Below are positions 33,953-46,002 of a stretch of DNA of 64,000 bases, in pieces. Where the stretch lies: positions 247,847,827 to 247,911,826 of the forward strand of contig CP136064.1 of assembly GCA_032622095.1 (NCBI GenBank), written 5' to 3'. Below the pieces are notes generated by a model. The model saw only the letters and a list, made by a program, of their open reading frames with translations, was not told the origin of the DNA and ran no database searches. The stretch is from Siphonodentalium dalli. Lineage: Eukaryota; Mollusca; Scaphopoda; Gadilida; Siphonodentaliidae. Position numbers and translations under genes: made by a program. How positions within the stretch are numbered: the first letter of the stretch is position 1; every line of letters begins with the position of its first letter.

Positions 33953-34163
33953 CAGTAATGCCCTAAATAATTGACTCCTTAACCACAGCAGAATTATGGG
34001 TAATTTTTCAGGATTTAGTTGGAAATATGGCTTGTTGCCATTCATCGGAAAGCTCTGTGAGAGCTTTCCGATGAATGGCAACAAGCCATATTTCCGACTA
34101 AATCCTGAAAAATTACCCATAATTCTGCTGTGTTTAAGGAGTCGATTACTTAGGGCATTGCTG
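33953..34163. mobile_element. MITE family S, copy 7
   Basis: TACAGTAATGCCC to GGGCATTGCTGTA, TA-flanked, arms ~97 bp with a few mismatches. Confidence 0.9.
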
Positions 34164-34219
34164 TAATTCCTGCAATGAAGGCTGAATTAATCCGTAATGG
34201 TAACTATCAATTGTTCATC

Positions 34220-34445
34220 GTGATGCGCATCGCATTGTCACATAAACATAGTGATGCGCATCGCATCGTCACATAAACATAGTGATGCGCATCGCATCGT
34301 CACATAAACATAGTGATGCGCATCGCATCGTCACATAAACAGTGATGCGCATCGCATTGTCACATAAACATAGTGATGCGCATCGTCACATAAACATAGT
34401 GATGCGCATCGCATCGTCACATAAACATTGTGATGCGCATAGCAT
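34220..34445. repeat. 31-bp tandem array with self-complementary core
   Basis: About seven units of GTGATGCGCATCGCATCGTC + ACATAAACATA; two units are shortened. Each holds the palindrome GATGCGCATC. Confidence 0.93.
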
Positions 34446-35619
34446 CATGAAGTTCCACATCACTGCAAGTCTAGAGAATGGAACAGGATCTCTGAGTTAG
34501 AATTCAGATAGAGCCAAATAAGAACATACAGGATACTAGGGTGTTTCAATATGACGTGTAAAAAGTTAACTGCATGATTCAGAATCAACATCACTGCTAA
34601 AATTACCTCAATGTTTTAATCTGGTGTCACCCTACAACATCTATTCCAAAAGAGCTTGTAAATGACAAACAGGGTTTAACTTTTTAGCACGCTGAATACA
34701 ACAATTTACAGTGTAAATAAACAATGTGAGCCCACCTGTGGGTTGTTGATACCTGTGTGGAAGAAATTTCACCACAAAGGAAAAACACTCACGGTGATAA
34801 ATGTGTAAAAATCATAATTGGCAGTGACCCTTTTCAGATAAATATAACAGATCCCACAACCAAAAACAAGAAACAAAGAAAAAAGCCTCAAAAGCAAGGA
34901 TGATGATACAGTTTGGGATATATATATAAATATTTATATATATATACAATCCAAGGTTATGAGGTTACGTTTTTTTGAGATACAAAATTTGTGAAGATGA
35001 AAATGGAATTATGAAAGCAGTAGTTTATATTAAGTAGGTTCAAGTTTTTGTTTTGCTTAACATATTTCAGGAGTCGTACATCAACATCAGCTGCCCTTCA
35101 TTTACAGGAGACAATTAAAAAGAAACAAGTTACCCCAAAATTATTACCTATTTCATTGCATTCACCTGATTTATGGAAATAGCTGTTTCCTGTCATAAAT
35201 CAGGTCGAAATTCAGGCTGAGCCTTCTACGAAACTGCAATGGTGAGCTGTTGGAGGGACATATTTCTTGAGACGGAACAAATAATTTCATTGAAATGTTT
35301 CCCATTTTAATTCTTAGAGAAGTATTACCCCCATAAAGGTGTTTATGAAATTTCAGTGACCGGTGAGATAATGAAATATTAGAGAAAGTTGGTCATTATT
35401 TTGGTGGATTAGAAACGAGAGAAAAAAATAAAAATAAACAGAAAATACAAATTTTAGAACATATACCTTTAAAAATAATATATTTTTCCATAATTTCTGC
35501 TTAAAACCACACATTTGAGTGCAAAATTATTTTATATAATGGGACAAGTATGCAATTTTGCAAACTTTATAATGCGCAGGTTATAAGGCATTTTTAGACA
35601 ATAAACCTTACATGTGGCT
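34446..35619. other. Unannotated spacer
   Basis: A/T dinucleotide run at 34919-34947. A fold-back at 35164-35206 pairs CACCTGATTTATGG-type sequence with CATAAATCAGGTCG. No gene. Confidence 0.4.
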
Positions 35620-35881
35620 TTAACCCTTCCATGACTGGAGCTTCCTGAAATTTTTTGAAAACCCTGTGCCATTGCATTCTCTTATATATGCGAGTCTCCC
35701 ATAGGGAGCCTCGCATATATAAGAGAATACATTGGCCTAACAATATTTACCTTGACCTTGTAAGCCAGTGCATTCTCATATATATGCGAGGCTCCCTTTG
35801 GGATACTTACATATATAAGAGAATGCACTGGCCCAGGATCTTTAATGCTGCACCAGCGCAGCTCCCGTCATGAAAGGTTAA
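35620..35881 (+). mobile_element. MITE family A, copy 6 (best preserved)
   Basis: TTAACCCTTCCATGACTGGA to TCATGAAAGGTTAA, 262 bp. Cassette 1 has CTCCCATAGGGAG at its tip; cassette 2 has the mirror orientation. The linker is CCTAACAATATTTACCTTG. Confidence 0.9.
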
Positions 35882-36408
35882 TGTTTGCAAGAACATTGTT
35901 ATCTGATATTGATCAAGGTTAAAAAACAACACTTGAAAGATGACCAACAATCTCTTTATAAACACCTCCTCACGGGGTCTGCTTGAAATTTCCCACAGGG
36001 TCAGTCCAATCTGCCAAATACATTCGGATGCCAGATCGTTGTTTATTGTAAGACATAAGAACTGAATGCACTTAGTGACTTCATAGTACAGGCCAAAGAT
36101 GTTACATTGGCGGAGTCTAGAATGCTTAAGTGATGAGTGATCGTTAGCCATAGTCCCTAATTAAGTCATTGAACGCTGCTAATTAGAACAGCTATAGATA
36201 CCAATTGGCAATTGCATTTAGATACATCTATCTCGCATTTTATTGATCATCGGTGCAAATGGGTTTTGTATCCATTTGTTTTGGCTGCTGATTCACACAA
36301 GGATAAAATCGGAACACACATTAATCAGCACTTAGCGTGGTTTATGGTGATTTATTTGTGAGACTGCAATGTGAATCAGCCAGTGTTGGCAAATTTTTAG
36401 GGTACACC

Positions 36409-36866
36409 TGAGTTTAGTGTGCCTGTCATTTGCAGCATGAGGTCCCCAGAGGGTGAATTTAGTGATGCTATCTCACATAGTGGGCTAGCATCATCAAATT
36501 CACCCTCTGGGGACCTCATTCTGCATGTACTCATCTGCTATGGTAGACATATATTCAGATTGAAGTTCCCAAATGATGAATATTGTGATGTACACCCATT
36601 GGGAACCTCGATTATGCAATGTGTCGTCTGCTAATTTGGAGATATAGAGAAACAAAACTAAAAAACAAATAGAATCTATGTGAAGAAGTTTCTATAGAAA
36701 TTTCATAATAAAGAAACTTTCCAGAAAGATGAGGCCTAAGCAGAATGAGGTCCCCAGAGAGTGAATTTAGTGATGCTAGCCTGCTATGCGGCGGGAGAGC
36801 ATCACTAAATTCATCCTCTGAGGACCTCATTCTGCAAATGACTAGCACACTAAACTCAGACTTGAA
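36409..36866. mobile_element. MITE family E, copy 2 (two hairpins)
   Basis: Outer ends CTGAGTTTAGTGTGCC and CACACTAAACTCAG. Hairpin 1 (36437-36525) and hairpin 2 (36743-36837) both pair GAGGTCCCCAGAG with CTCTGGGGACCTC. The interior is A/T-rich. Open frames at 36419 (+) and 36612 (-) are read across the hairpins and are not genes. Confidence 0.85.
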
Positions 36867-37028
36867 CCAGACATTGCTCAAGGCTGTCTGGAATGCTCAG
36901 AACAGATAAGACACAACCCTTCTGTCTGAAATGGACCAAAATTAGTTCTTATATCATTATTACATCAAATTCTGTTTCTCTATTACTTTGCCCTTAGGAT
37001 CCAAAGAAGGTAATGTGTTTGTGTAGAA

Positions 37029-37675
37029 TAATTAGACTAAGGCAGACAGGTTTTGCACTGCCCCTTGCCAAATTTTCCAAAAACAAAAATAATTTGGCAA
37101 TAATTATTTTCATTTGGCAATAGAATTTCTAGATTCCACAATAAAGTAGAAACTATTTGTTTAGAAATAAAACCATCAATGTCACGAAAGCCCCTCACAA
37201 CAGTCTCTTATGTACATGTAGTTACTCTGACTGCATGGCAGACAGTTAGTGGCATTGTGTGTGATGTCGATGATGTTTACGCCACTAATGCCCTTTCTTT
37301 ACAGATGTGTCCTTGGGTGAAGTAGACCTTAACCCTCCCATGACTGGAGCTTCCTGAACTTTTGCGAAAACCCTGTGCCAATGCATTCTCTTATATATGT
37401 GAGTCTCCCATAGGGTGCTTCGCATATACAAGAGAATACATTGGCCTAACAATATTTACTATGACATTGTAAGCCAGTGCATGTTCTTAAATATGTGAGG
37501 CTCCCTATGTGAGACTTGCATATATAAGAGAATGCACTGGCACAGGATCTTTAACGCTGCACCATCATGAAAGGGTTAATTTCGCTCTGACATCATTTGG
37601 GAACTTCTATTTTCATTTGGCAAAAGATATTTTCATTTGGCAAACGGAAATTTTGGTCCAGCACAGAACCTGAAA
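37029..37675. repeat. Repeat G, copy 1, interrupted by a family A element
   Basis: CATTTGGCAA boxes occur at about 37111, 37615 and 37635 with TTGGTCCAGCACAGAACCTG at the end. The same boxes and ending recur at 54430-54975. The family A element at 37329-37579 splits the copy. Confidence 0.55.
37329..37579 (+). mobile_element. MITE family A, copy 7
   Basis: TTAACCCTCCCATGACTGGA to TCATGAAAGGGTTAA; two cassettes with several arm mismatches. The GCGCAGCTCCC part of the right end is deleted. Confidence 0.87.
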
Positions 37676-37965
37676 GCATGAGTAAAGTTGTGGGTAGGAA
37701 TTTGTTTAACGCGGCAGAAAATTTAGTGGCAATAAACCGTAATGTTCTGAAAAATCGATGATATATCCAACTCCAATGAAATTTTTAAAGTCAAATTTTC
37801 AATTTTGGTAGCAGCGAATTGAACATAAACTTGATTCAAGACATTGTAAATCTTTGAAAGATATGAGATTGCAGAAATCAGAGATAATGAAGCAGCGGGT
37901 ATATACATTGAGCACTGACTATTAAGATAGTGAAGACAGAGATAGTTAATCAGAATTACACAAGC

Positions 37966-38396
37966 CTGAATTTAGTGTGTCTGACATTTGCAGAATGATG
38001 TCCCAGAGGGTGAATTTAGTGACGCTATCCTACATGGTAGGCTAGCATCAACAAATTCACCCTCTGGGACCTCATTCTGCCTAGGCCTCATCTTCTGGGA
38101 AGTATCTATAGTCCCAAATTAACATTGTTGTTAGTTACTTTTTCCCCTTCTGTTGAGTTTCTATACCCCTTAATTTGCAGAAGATAAAATGAGTAATCGA
38201 GGTGACCAATGGGTGAACATCACGAACTTCAACTGGGGAACTTCAATATGATCCTAGGTCTCCAATAGACCTAAGCAGAATGTGATACCAAGAGGGTGAA
38301 TTTTGTGACACTAGCCCGCTGTGCAGGATAGAATCACTAAATTCACCCTCTGGGGACCTCGTTCTGCAAATGTAAAGACACACTAAAATCAGGCTT
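37966..38396. mobile_element. MITE family E, copy 3 (full length)
   Basis: CAAGCCTGAATTTAGTGTGT start and ACACTAAAATCAGGCTTG end. The interior between the two hairpins carries CTTCTGGGAAGTATCTATAG and AACTTCAACTGGGGAACTTC, which are shared with copies at 44131 and 46921. Confidence 0.85.
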
Positions 38397-38636
38397 GGAA
38401 TTACATATGTTAATCATATGAATGTTCTCCATGAAATGATTTCCCCCAAATAGAGCTGAGGTTATGCAGAGTTATCTTTCCTAGGTAGCGTTTGCTCAAT
38501 AAATGACCTTAACCTAAATTTGTTTAGTTCATTGATATAGATACACATTCTGAATACATGTCATGTATCAATGGTTAGATAAGCATTCACAAATTTATCA
38601 ATGAATGTATGTGCAGTAAACAAAATAGGCATGATA

Positions 38637-38849
38637 CAGTAATGCCCTAAGTAATTGACTCCTTAAACACAGAAGAATTATGGGTAACTTTTCAGGATTT
38701 AGTCGGAAATATCGCTTATTGCCATTCATCGGAAAGCTCTCCCCGAGAGCTTTCCGATGAATGGCAACAAGCCATATTTCCAACTAAATCCTGAAAAGTT
38801 ACCCATAATTCTGCTGTGGTTAAGGAGTCGATTACTTAGGGCATTTCTG
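38637..38849. mobile_element. MITE family S, copy 8
   Basis: TACAGTAATGCCC to GGGCATTTCTGTA, TA-flanked. The minus-strand frame at 38598-38783 is a palindrome artefact. Confidence 0.9.
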
Positions 38850-38877
38850 TACATGAAATGTGGATCACAGCATACTG

Positions 38878-39376
38878 TATACGCCCATCAGTAAGCCCGG
38901 TGGTGCCTGTGAATTTTTTGACACAAAACTTGGGACTGGGCTTACCTTAGAGGACCCCCCACATGTAAAAAAAAAAAAATCAGTTTGCATTCATAGTGAT
39001 AATCTAATGTCATGTTTTATTTGAATTATGATGTAACTTATTTTATTTAATGAAAATAATTTGTTTTGTGTTTTATTATGTTAGAGTACATATTTAAAAT
39101 AAGACACAAACATCATCTTATATATTTTAATACAGAATTTTGAGAAATTAACAAAATGACGCCAGTATTATTAATGAGTTTGCAATGAAAATTAGCTGGA
39201 GAAGTGCTATTTCGTGCAAGAATATTCTGAGTTAACCTGACATCAATGTATACTCGCCCTCTAAAATCTAAAAATGGGGGTGGGCTTATCTTCGAGGACC
39301 ACCCCATGATTTTTTTTGGGAGCAAAAACATAGTCTGAGCTAATCCTCAGGGATGGGCTTACTGATTGGTGTATAC
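38878..39376. mobile_element. Element L: ~500 bp inverted-repeat element
   Basis: Ends TATACGCCCATCAGTAAGCC and its near complement GGCTTACTGATTGGTGTATA. Subterminal GGGCTTACCTTAGAGGACC (left) and GGGCTTATCTTCGAGGACC (right) are in direct order. No transposase frame. Flanks allow a TA or TATA target but I cannot prove either. Confidence 0.65.
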
Positions 39377-39484
39377 AATAAGCTAACATTAGTTAAATTA
39401 CCCAGGAGAGATAACTCTGTAAAACATAGCAGGATGAGCGTGTTAGCTTTTTATTGATATGGTACTCTTTTTGAGATCAGAGGT

Positions 39485-39746
39485 TTAACCCTTCCATGAC
39501 TGGAGCTTCCTGAAATTTTGCAACACCCTGTGCCAATGTATTCTCTTATATATGCGAGTCTCCCACAGGGAGCCTCGCATATATAAGAGAATACATTGGC
39601 CTCACAATAATTGTCATGACCATGTAAGCCAGTACATTATCTTATATATGCGAGGGTCCCTATGGGAGACTCAAATATATAAGAGAATGCACTGGCACAG
39701 GATCTTTAATGCTGCACCAGCGCAGCTCCCATCATGAAAGGGTTAA
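39485..39746 (+). mobile_element. MITE family A, copy 8
   Basis: TTAACCCTTCCATGACTGGA to TCATGAAAGGGTTAA, same orientation as copy 6 and very similar; the linker reads CTCACAATAATTGTCATGAC. Confidence 0.9.
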
Positions 39747-39827
39747 TTATAGTAACACATGCTTTGAGGCATCTCCTACATATGAGGCTCACTCACTGAA
39801 TTCTGCAATTCATGCTGCTAATGCATA

Positions 39828-40027
39828 CAGTAATGCCCTAAGTAATCGACTTCATAACCACAGCAGAATTATGGGTAACTTTTCAGGATTTAGTCGGAAA
39901 TATGGCTTGTTGCCATTCATCGGAAAGCTCTCGGGGAGAGCTTTCCGATGAATATTTCCGACTAAATCCTGAAAAGTTACCCATAATTCTGCTGTGGTTA
40001 TGGAGTCGATTACTTAGGGCATTACTG
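39828..40027. mobile_element. MITE family S, copy 9
   Basis: TACAGTAATGCCC to GGGCATTACTGTA, TA-flanked. The right arm lacks the GCAACAAGCCAT segment. Confidence 0.9.
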
Positions 40028-40711
40028 TAACTCACAGTGGCAGAAAAAGTGTTAATTAATATCAAATAGATGTCAATGATTACAGATTTGTCTGACTGAA
40101 TTTGATTGTTATTTCCACTGATAGAAATAATCATTCTTCCAAATTTCAGGTAAAGAAAACTATCTTCATAAGGGGGAAGAGGGTTAACATTCCTTTCAAG
40201 GTGTCACAATCCAGACAAATTTTCCTTTTGGAATTTTTGTTATCAACTGGCACATGAACTGATTTTCTGGCTACAGAATATTGTATTTATGTAAACTAAT
40301 TGGTTAAGATGATCTATCAAATGTGGCAGATGTGTATGAAATGACTGATAAAGAATGAAAGTAAATCATCGAAAAATGAAAAAGAAAGTCATTGTTAAAA
40401 CATTGGAATGATAATGGAAACTTCATGAGGTGTTCTGTGTATTTGAAAAAAAAAAAAAAAAAATTAGATTTATGCTGGATCTGTCTCTCCACAATGTTTA
40501 GTCTACTATGAATCAAAGAGATGTACTATTCGAACCTGAACAAGTATTTGCAATCAAACACATTTGTCAGCACGAGATATATGAAGAACGGAATTATAAT
40601 ATATCGACAGAGATGAAGAACGGAACTTTTTATTATCGTGAGATGCAGAACGGAAATATTTCTTACATTGTTTTATTTCAGAGATATGTACTAATACTTA
40701 TATGTGTCATA
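40028..40711. other. Unannotated spacer
   Basis: A run of 19 A at about 40445-40463. The 69-codon frame at 40508-40717 shows a local duplication of GAACGGAA but no domain. Confidence 0.4.
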
Positions 40712-40873
40712 CAGTAATGTTCTAAGTAATCGACTCCTTAACAACAGCAGAATTATGGGTAACTTTTCAGGATTTAGTCGGAAATATGGCAACAAGCCAT
40801 ATTTCCGACTAAATCCTGAAAAGTTACCCATAATTCTGCTGTGGTTAAGGAGTCGATTACTAAGAGCATTACT
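40712..40873. mobile_element. MITE family S, copy 10 (loop deleted)
   Basis: TACAGTAATGTTC to GAGCATTACTGTA; the arms meet at ATATGGCAACAAGCCATAT, so the inner ~50 bp of the palindrome is missing. Confidence 0.9.
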
Positions 40874-41228
40874 GTAGCATGCTATCCTATGCAGGTCTAG
40901 ACCAGTATAAACTCATCACAAGTCTTCAATATTTATAACCTTCATGTTCATGATAAGTTCATTTGCACTATTGTCGTGTATTGAGGGTCTGCTTGATTCA
41001 TGTTCCATCAATTATTGGAACAGTGACAGACTATACTGTGCTTGATTAATATGGATCATTTTCTGGAACACATGATTCCAGTTCCAACTGATCTATTGGG
41101 ATAAAATTAGGTTTGACAATTTTCTAAACCCGCAAAACGTTTATGGTCGATAAGTTGGTTCCCTTTGTAATCTCAAGATAGCATGTTTTTTTGTCAAACT
41201 TTGTTTTATTAAATAGTTTTCAACACCT

Positions 41229-41323
41229 AGAGCTTTCCGATAAATGGCAACAAGCCATATTTTCGGAAATATTTCCCATAATTCTGCTGTGGTTTAGAGG
41301 GTCGATTATTTAGAACATTACTG
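41229..41323. mobile_element. MITE family S, copy 11 (right half)
   Basis: AGAGCTTTCCGATAAATGGC through AATTCTGCTGTGG to AACATTACTGTA. The left arm is absent. Confidence 0.8.
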
Positions 41324-42835
41324 TATTTCATCCCTAAAAAAAGTTTAATATGTAAACGTAAATTCAATACTGGACAATTTATAGTTTAGTTGTTTTTATT
41401 TTCAACAACAAGAACTGTTCTATCATATTTATTTCACTCAAAATTGGCACAGAATGTTTATTCTGACTGCACTGGTTCAACATTAGGTAAACAGTAAACA
41501 GTGATTGAGACCCAGGTATTACCGGTAAACTAATGGCAGACAGTGATATTCCCAGATTGGATCGGTGGTGAGGAATTTTTTACGACCAGCATATAAAAGG
41601 TGGTAATAAATTCTCAATAATGAAAATTATTATCACTGTGTATGGTAGATATAATGTACTGATTTTGTAAGTTACAATCTAATACCATGAACAGAGAGTG
41701 ACATGTCTAATTAAAATGCTATGATATTAAATGGTGAATGGATAGCTTCTCTATTTATTTTAAAGATTTTACCTAAAGTCCACGCTATATTCAAAACTGT
41801 ACTGAATGAATGAGGCAAATGAGATTTAAACTAATGTATATCGAAAGATAGTATTCTGATTCTATGTTTTCAACAGGCTTAATTAAGTTTGAAGATAACT
41901 TGGAAATTTAAATAGCTTACTATATCAAGCAGATTGACAGACAAGCAATTGATTCCCAAAATATCAGCAGCCAACAATGTCTCATGACATCTTGCTTAAA
42001 TGCTACAAAAAAATAATAACCACTGGTGAAGAATAAGCAATCAAACTTTTTTTGCAACAAAGAAATGAGGTTTTCGAGGGGGCCATTATCCATCAGCTTT
42101 GGAAGACAACACTTCAATTCTAACTGGGAGAAGAGCATCACATAATTTGAAATAACTTAAGTTCAGAAACTTCAGGTTCCATTATCCCAGTTTATATTGA
42201 GATGACAAGTCAAAATTTTATTTAAGACCTAATGTAGCTAGGGTAGCTTATGTGAAATCCAAGAGAAGACATCTCAATTTTGCCATTAATTCTGAGTGAT
42301 AAAAATGACTATCTCTTTTTGTATCTTTAATTAAAAACATTAAATTTTACTCTATATGGCATTAATCACTCTGTATGAAGAAAAGCACTGTGGCTACAAA
42401 TGAAACATTCATTTTGTTGAGGTAGGCTAAAACAAGATGTAGTGTCGATATACTACATGTGCAAAATTTGGGATCATGACCCTTTCCAATGAAGTGCCAT
42501 CTGATTAACAATTACCATTAAAAAAGAAAATACAACTACTGTTAAACAATAACAAAACAATTGTTGATGGTTGAGAATATAACACTGAACATTAAACATA
42601 ACAATTACATCAAGTCTCTGAAATCTCGTGGCAGGTCCAAAGAAAACAATCAACAAGTCAACAACAACTTTGTTTGAGGAAAACATTCAACCAGCACATT
42701 ATACAGGGCCAGGAGCATGCGTCATAATTCGCTCAAAAATGGCGGCAAGATATGTCTCATATTGAAGAGAGAATTCATCGTTTTCTTCATCTATATAAAT
42801 AACTCAACCAATAAAGATAGCGAATGAGCTAGTGG
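41324..42835. other. Unannotated spacer
   Basis: AT-rich; frames at 41920-42141 and 42474-42686 (minus) have no recognisable family. Nothing supported. Confidence 0.35.
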
Positions 42836-42869
42836 TTAGTTAAGGAGTTGATTATTTAGAGCTTTACTG
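42836..42869. mobile_element. Family S terminal fragment
   Basis: TTAGTTAAGGAGTTGATTAT and TTACTGTA only. Confidence 0.65.
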
Positions 42870-42998
42870 TATGTATCAATTTTTGTTGGCTCACAATGAA
42901 TACCATCCCCGCTTAAATATGACTGTTGAGAAGATATAAGAGTTCAAGTGACTTCGGCCATCATTTTTCAAAATTGTGAAATTTTAACGCCAAATTCC

Positions 42999-43457
42999 TT
43001 AACCCTTCCATGACTGGAGCTTCCTGAAATTTTGAGAAAACCATGAGCCAATGCATTATATGGAGCATCGCATATATAAGAGAAAGCATTGTCCCAACAA
43101 TATGTACTGGACCTTGTAAGCCTGTGAGTGCATTCTCTTATATATGTACATATGGCCCATGGCTTCATGTATTTTATCTTGCTTGTGTTAATCTATGTTT
43201 TGTTATCAAATAAAGTTCATATAAATAAATAGTATTCCTACTTCAATTCTGTACTGAAATGTAATTGAATTACATTTCAAAGTAATTGTAATTGTAATTA
43301 ACTACATTGTGAAATAGATGTAATGGGCATTGTAATTGAAAAATTTAAAGTAATTATTATTAAATACATTCACAAGTAATTGCCGCAAGCCAATTGCCGC
43401 AAGACTTGCATATACTAGTATAAGAGAATGCACTGGCACAGGATCTTTAAGGGCTAA
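42999..43457. mobile_element. MITE family A, copy 9, interrupted
   Basis: Left end TTAACCCTTCCATGACTGG, damaged first cassette, linker CAACAATATGTACTGGACC and half of the second cassette to about 43150. A ~250 bp insert follows, then the rest (TTGCATATACTAG ... GCACTGGCACAGGATCTTTA). The insert at 43155-43400 is A/T-rich with AATTGTAATTGTAATT repeats. Confidence 0.75.
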
Positions 43458-44130
43458 AAACAAATCTGTTCAATATCCGTTTTGTGGTACAAAAACGACT
43501 TAATTCAATCGACAACCATGACAAATTTTTCAAAATAAAAAAAATAAAAAGCCATTTGCACCTGCCTATTGTTATGACCTCCTTAAGATCTATATTCGAT
43601 TGTTCCGTGGCGCAAATAAATTTAGCTAAATTATGTCAACGTCGAGATCAAGACAACGTTACCAGCAACTGATAGATTACAGTAGCTATTTCATCTACAA
43701 CATCATTCATATTGCTGCCAGTGGTACGAAAGTAGGTCAGACGCCCACACGAACAATGCATGTGGTCGTCTGGAATGCGCACGCCAGTCAAATATATGCA
43801 TAAATGTAAGTTGGTTTGGTTACCCCTCCCCACACGGCCCATTGATAAATGTTTGAATGCACACATGTATGTAAAATGACTGCTTATATATGTATATCTT
43901 GGGGTAATAAACATTTTTTTTTTTAATCCGTTTTTTTTTTGTGCAGTATCTGAGATGAGTAATAGTTTGCCGATATCTTGGGAAAATGTAGACAAAATGA
44001 ATGTTGAATTTGCCAGACGTGATATGTTGCTGCCATTTTGGAACAAATTAAGACATAGGTACTTGGCCCCGTGATAGAGAAGACCAGCACATGAGGAGCA
44101 CCAATAGTTGAGGCATTACCATGATGATTA
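43458..44130. other. Unannotated; possible downstream part of the KLF transcript
   Basis: This lies 0.6-1.2 kb beyond the KLF stop codon in the direction of transcription. A 132-codon minus-strand frame (43648-44046) has no recognisable domain. I cannot place a polyadenylation site. Confidence 0.3.
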
Positions 44131-44520
44131 CAAGCCTGAATTTAGTGTCTGACATCTGCAGAATGAGGTCCCCCGAGGGTGAATTTAGTGACACTATCCT
44201 GCCTGGTGGGCTAGCATCACCAAATTCACCCTCTGGGGATCTCATTCTGCTCAGGCCTCATCTTATGGGAAGTATCTATAGTCTCAAATTAACATTGTTT
44301 TTAGTTAATTTTTCCCCTTCTGTACAGTTTCTATATCCCCTAATTTGCAGAAGATAAAATGCATCATCGAGGTGACCAATGGGTGAACATCACCAACTTC
44401 AACTGGGGAACTTCAATCTGATCCTAGGTCTCCAATAGCAGTTGAGGCCATGCAGGATACTAAATTCACCCTCTGGGGACCTTATTCTGCAAATGTCAGA
44501 CATACAAAATTCAGACTTGG
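44131..44520. mobile_element. MITE family E, copy 4, just past the KLF stop
   Basis: CAAGCCTGAATTTAGTGTCT start, complete hairpin 1 (GAGGTCCCCCGAG/CTCTGGGGATCTC), shared interior, and a reduced hairpin 2 before AAAATTCAGACTTGG. It lies 168 bases past the stop codon, so it may be transcribed in the 3' UTR. Confidence 0.83.
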
Positions 44521-44687
44521 ATGATTAGGAATGTGGTAAAACCAACGCTGGATAGACGTGAGCTTCGGCACATGATCCAATCCAATGATGACATCAAACA
44601 CCAAAGGAACAAGACCACACCATCAAATGAAATCGATGACACATGATGAACACCAATTAGAAAACATGAAACTAGTTTGAGCTTTCG

Positions 44688-44903
<216 letters not shown>

Positions 44904-44949
44904 TTATTGTTTTGACTCAATTGAACAAAGTGAAAGATGCATAATTCGA

Positions 44950-45398
44950 ATTAAAACACCAAATAACTATTTATTTGGCTTCGGGGGTAAAAAATATTTG
45001 ATTCGAGTCGAGGAACCCACACATCAAAGCTCAGAATGATCAGATAACGATTTTTGAAATTTGTTATTTCTCACGATATGCAGTTATTTGTGGCCTGGAA
45101 AAAAGTTGTCAAACTGACGGTCTCCGACAAAATTACAGAAGATGGATAACTATAAAATGAAGTGGTAATACGGCCAAATTTTGTGATACTCAACTGACAA
45201 GTAATACAGCCATATTTCGTTGAACAACATGTTGATAAATATAAAATTTTGGGACATTTTATATCATAGTTGACAGTGGTTAGCATTATTTTGCTAATTG
45301 ATTAATCGATTCTGATAACTAAAGCGTATTTTGAAGAAATGTTGTTGTTGCTGTAACTTAATGATTTGGGACCGTCTGATCGGATTGAGTACCTTTAA
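44950..45398. mobile_element. MITE family K, copy 2
   Basis: GGCTTCGGGGGTAAAAAATA and GATTCGAGTCGAGGAACCC match the left arm of 17815-18301; the right end CGGATTGAGTACCTTTAA is intact, the left end and right arm are lost. It begins ~75 bp into the intron from the terminal KLF exon. Its final TTAA is also the first TTAA of the next element. Confidence 0.8.
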
Positions 45399-45668
45399 CC
45401 CTTTCATGACTAGAGCTTCCTGAAATTTAGTGAAAACCCTGTGCCAATGTTTTCTCTTATATATGCGAGTCTCCCAAAGGGAAACTCGCATACATTTATA
45501 TAAGAGAATACCTTGGCCTAACAATATTTCCCTTGACGTTGCAAGCCAGTGGATTCTCTTATTTTTGCAAGGCTCGATCCCCATGGGAGACTCGCATATA
45601 TAAGAAAATGCACTGGCATAGGATATTTAATGTTGCACCAGCATGGCTCCCCATCATGAAATGGTTAA
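45395..45668 (+). mobile_element. MITE family A, copy 10
   Basis: TTAACCCTTTCATGACTAGA to TCATGAAATGGTTAA. Both cassettes carry small insertions (ACATTT in the first, GATCCC in the second). Confidence 0.87.
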
Positions 45669-46002
45669 AGACGCACATTTTTATTTTCATTTTGAGATAA
45701 ATGTTGAAATATAAGTTTTTTTAATCACCTCTGTTGGACATATGATAATTTGGGTTAAAAAATAATATGGATAAATATATCATTCACCTATGAGCAAAGT
45801 TTCAGTGAAACAGTCAATGCGTGGGTGGGGAATTGTTATTTTGGTTATGAACAAACCCACACTCCCATAGAGCTGCTGGAATGGTTAAATAAATAAGTTT
45901 TAAAGAGACTCATGGCCTTCGAAGTGGGTTCATGAAAAATAAGAATGAAAGTTTCAATGACACTGTAGCTCAATTTGAAATGGGACAATGCCATATATAC
46001 AT

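Noticed and set aside
43648..44046. 132-codon minus-strand frame downstream of KLF
   Set aside because: No domain recognised; it overlaps T-rich low-complexity DNA and lies after the KLF stop codon.
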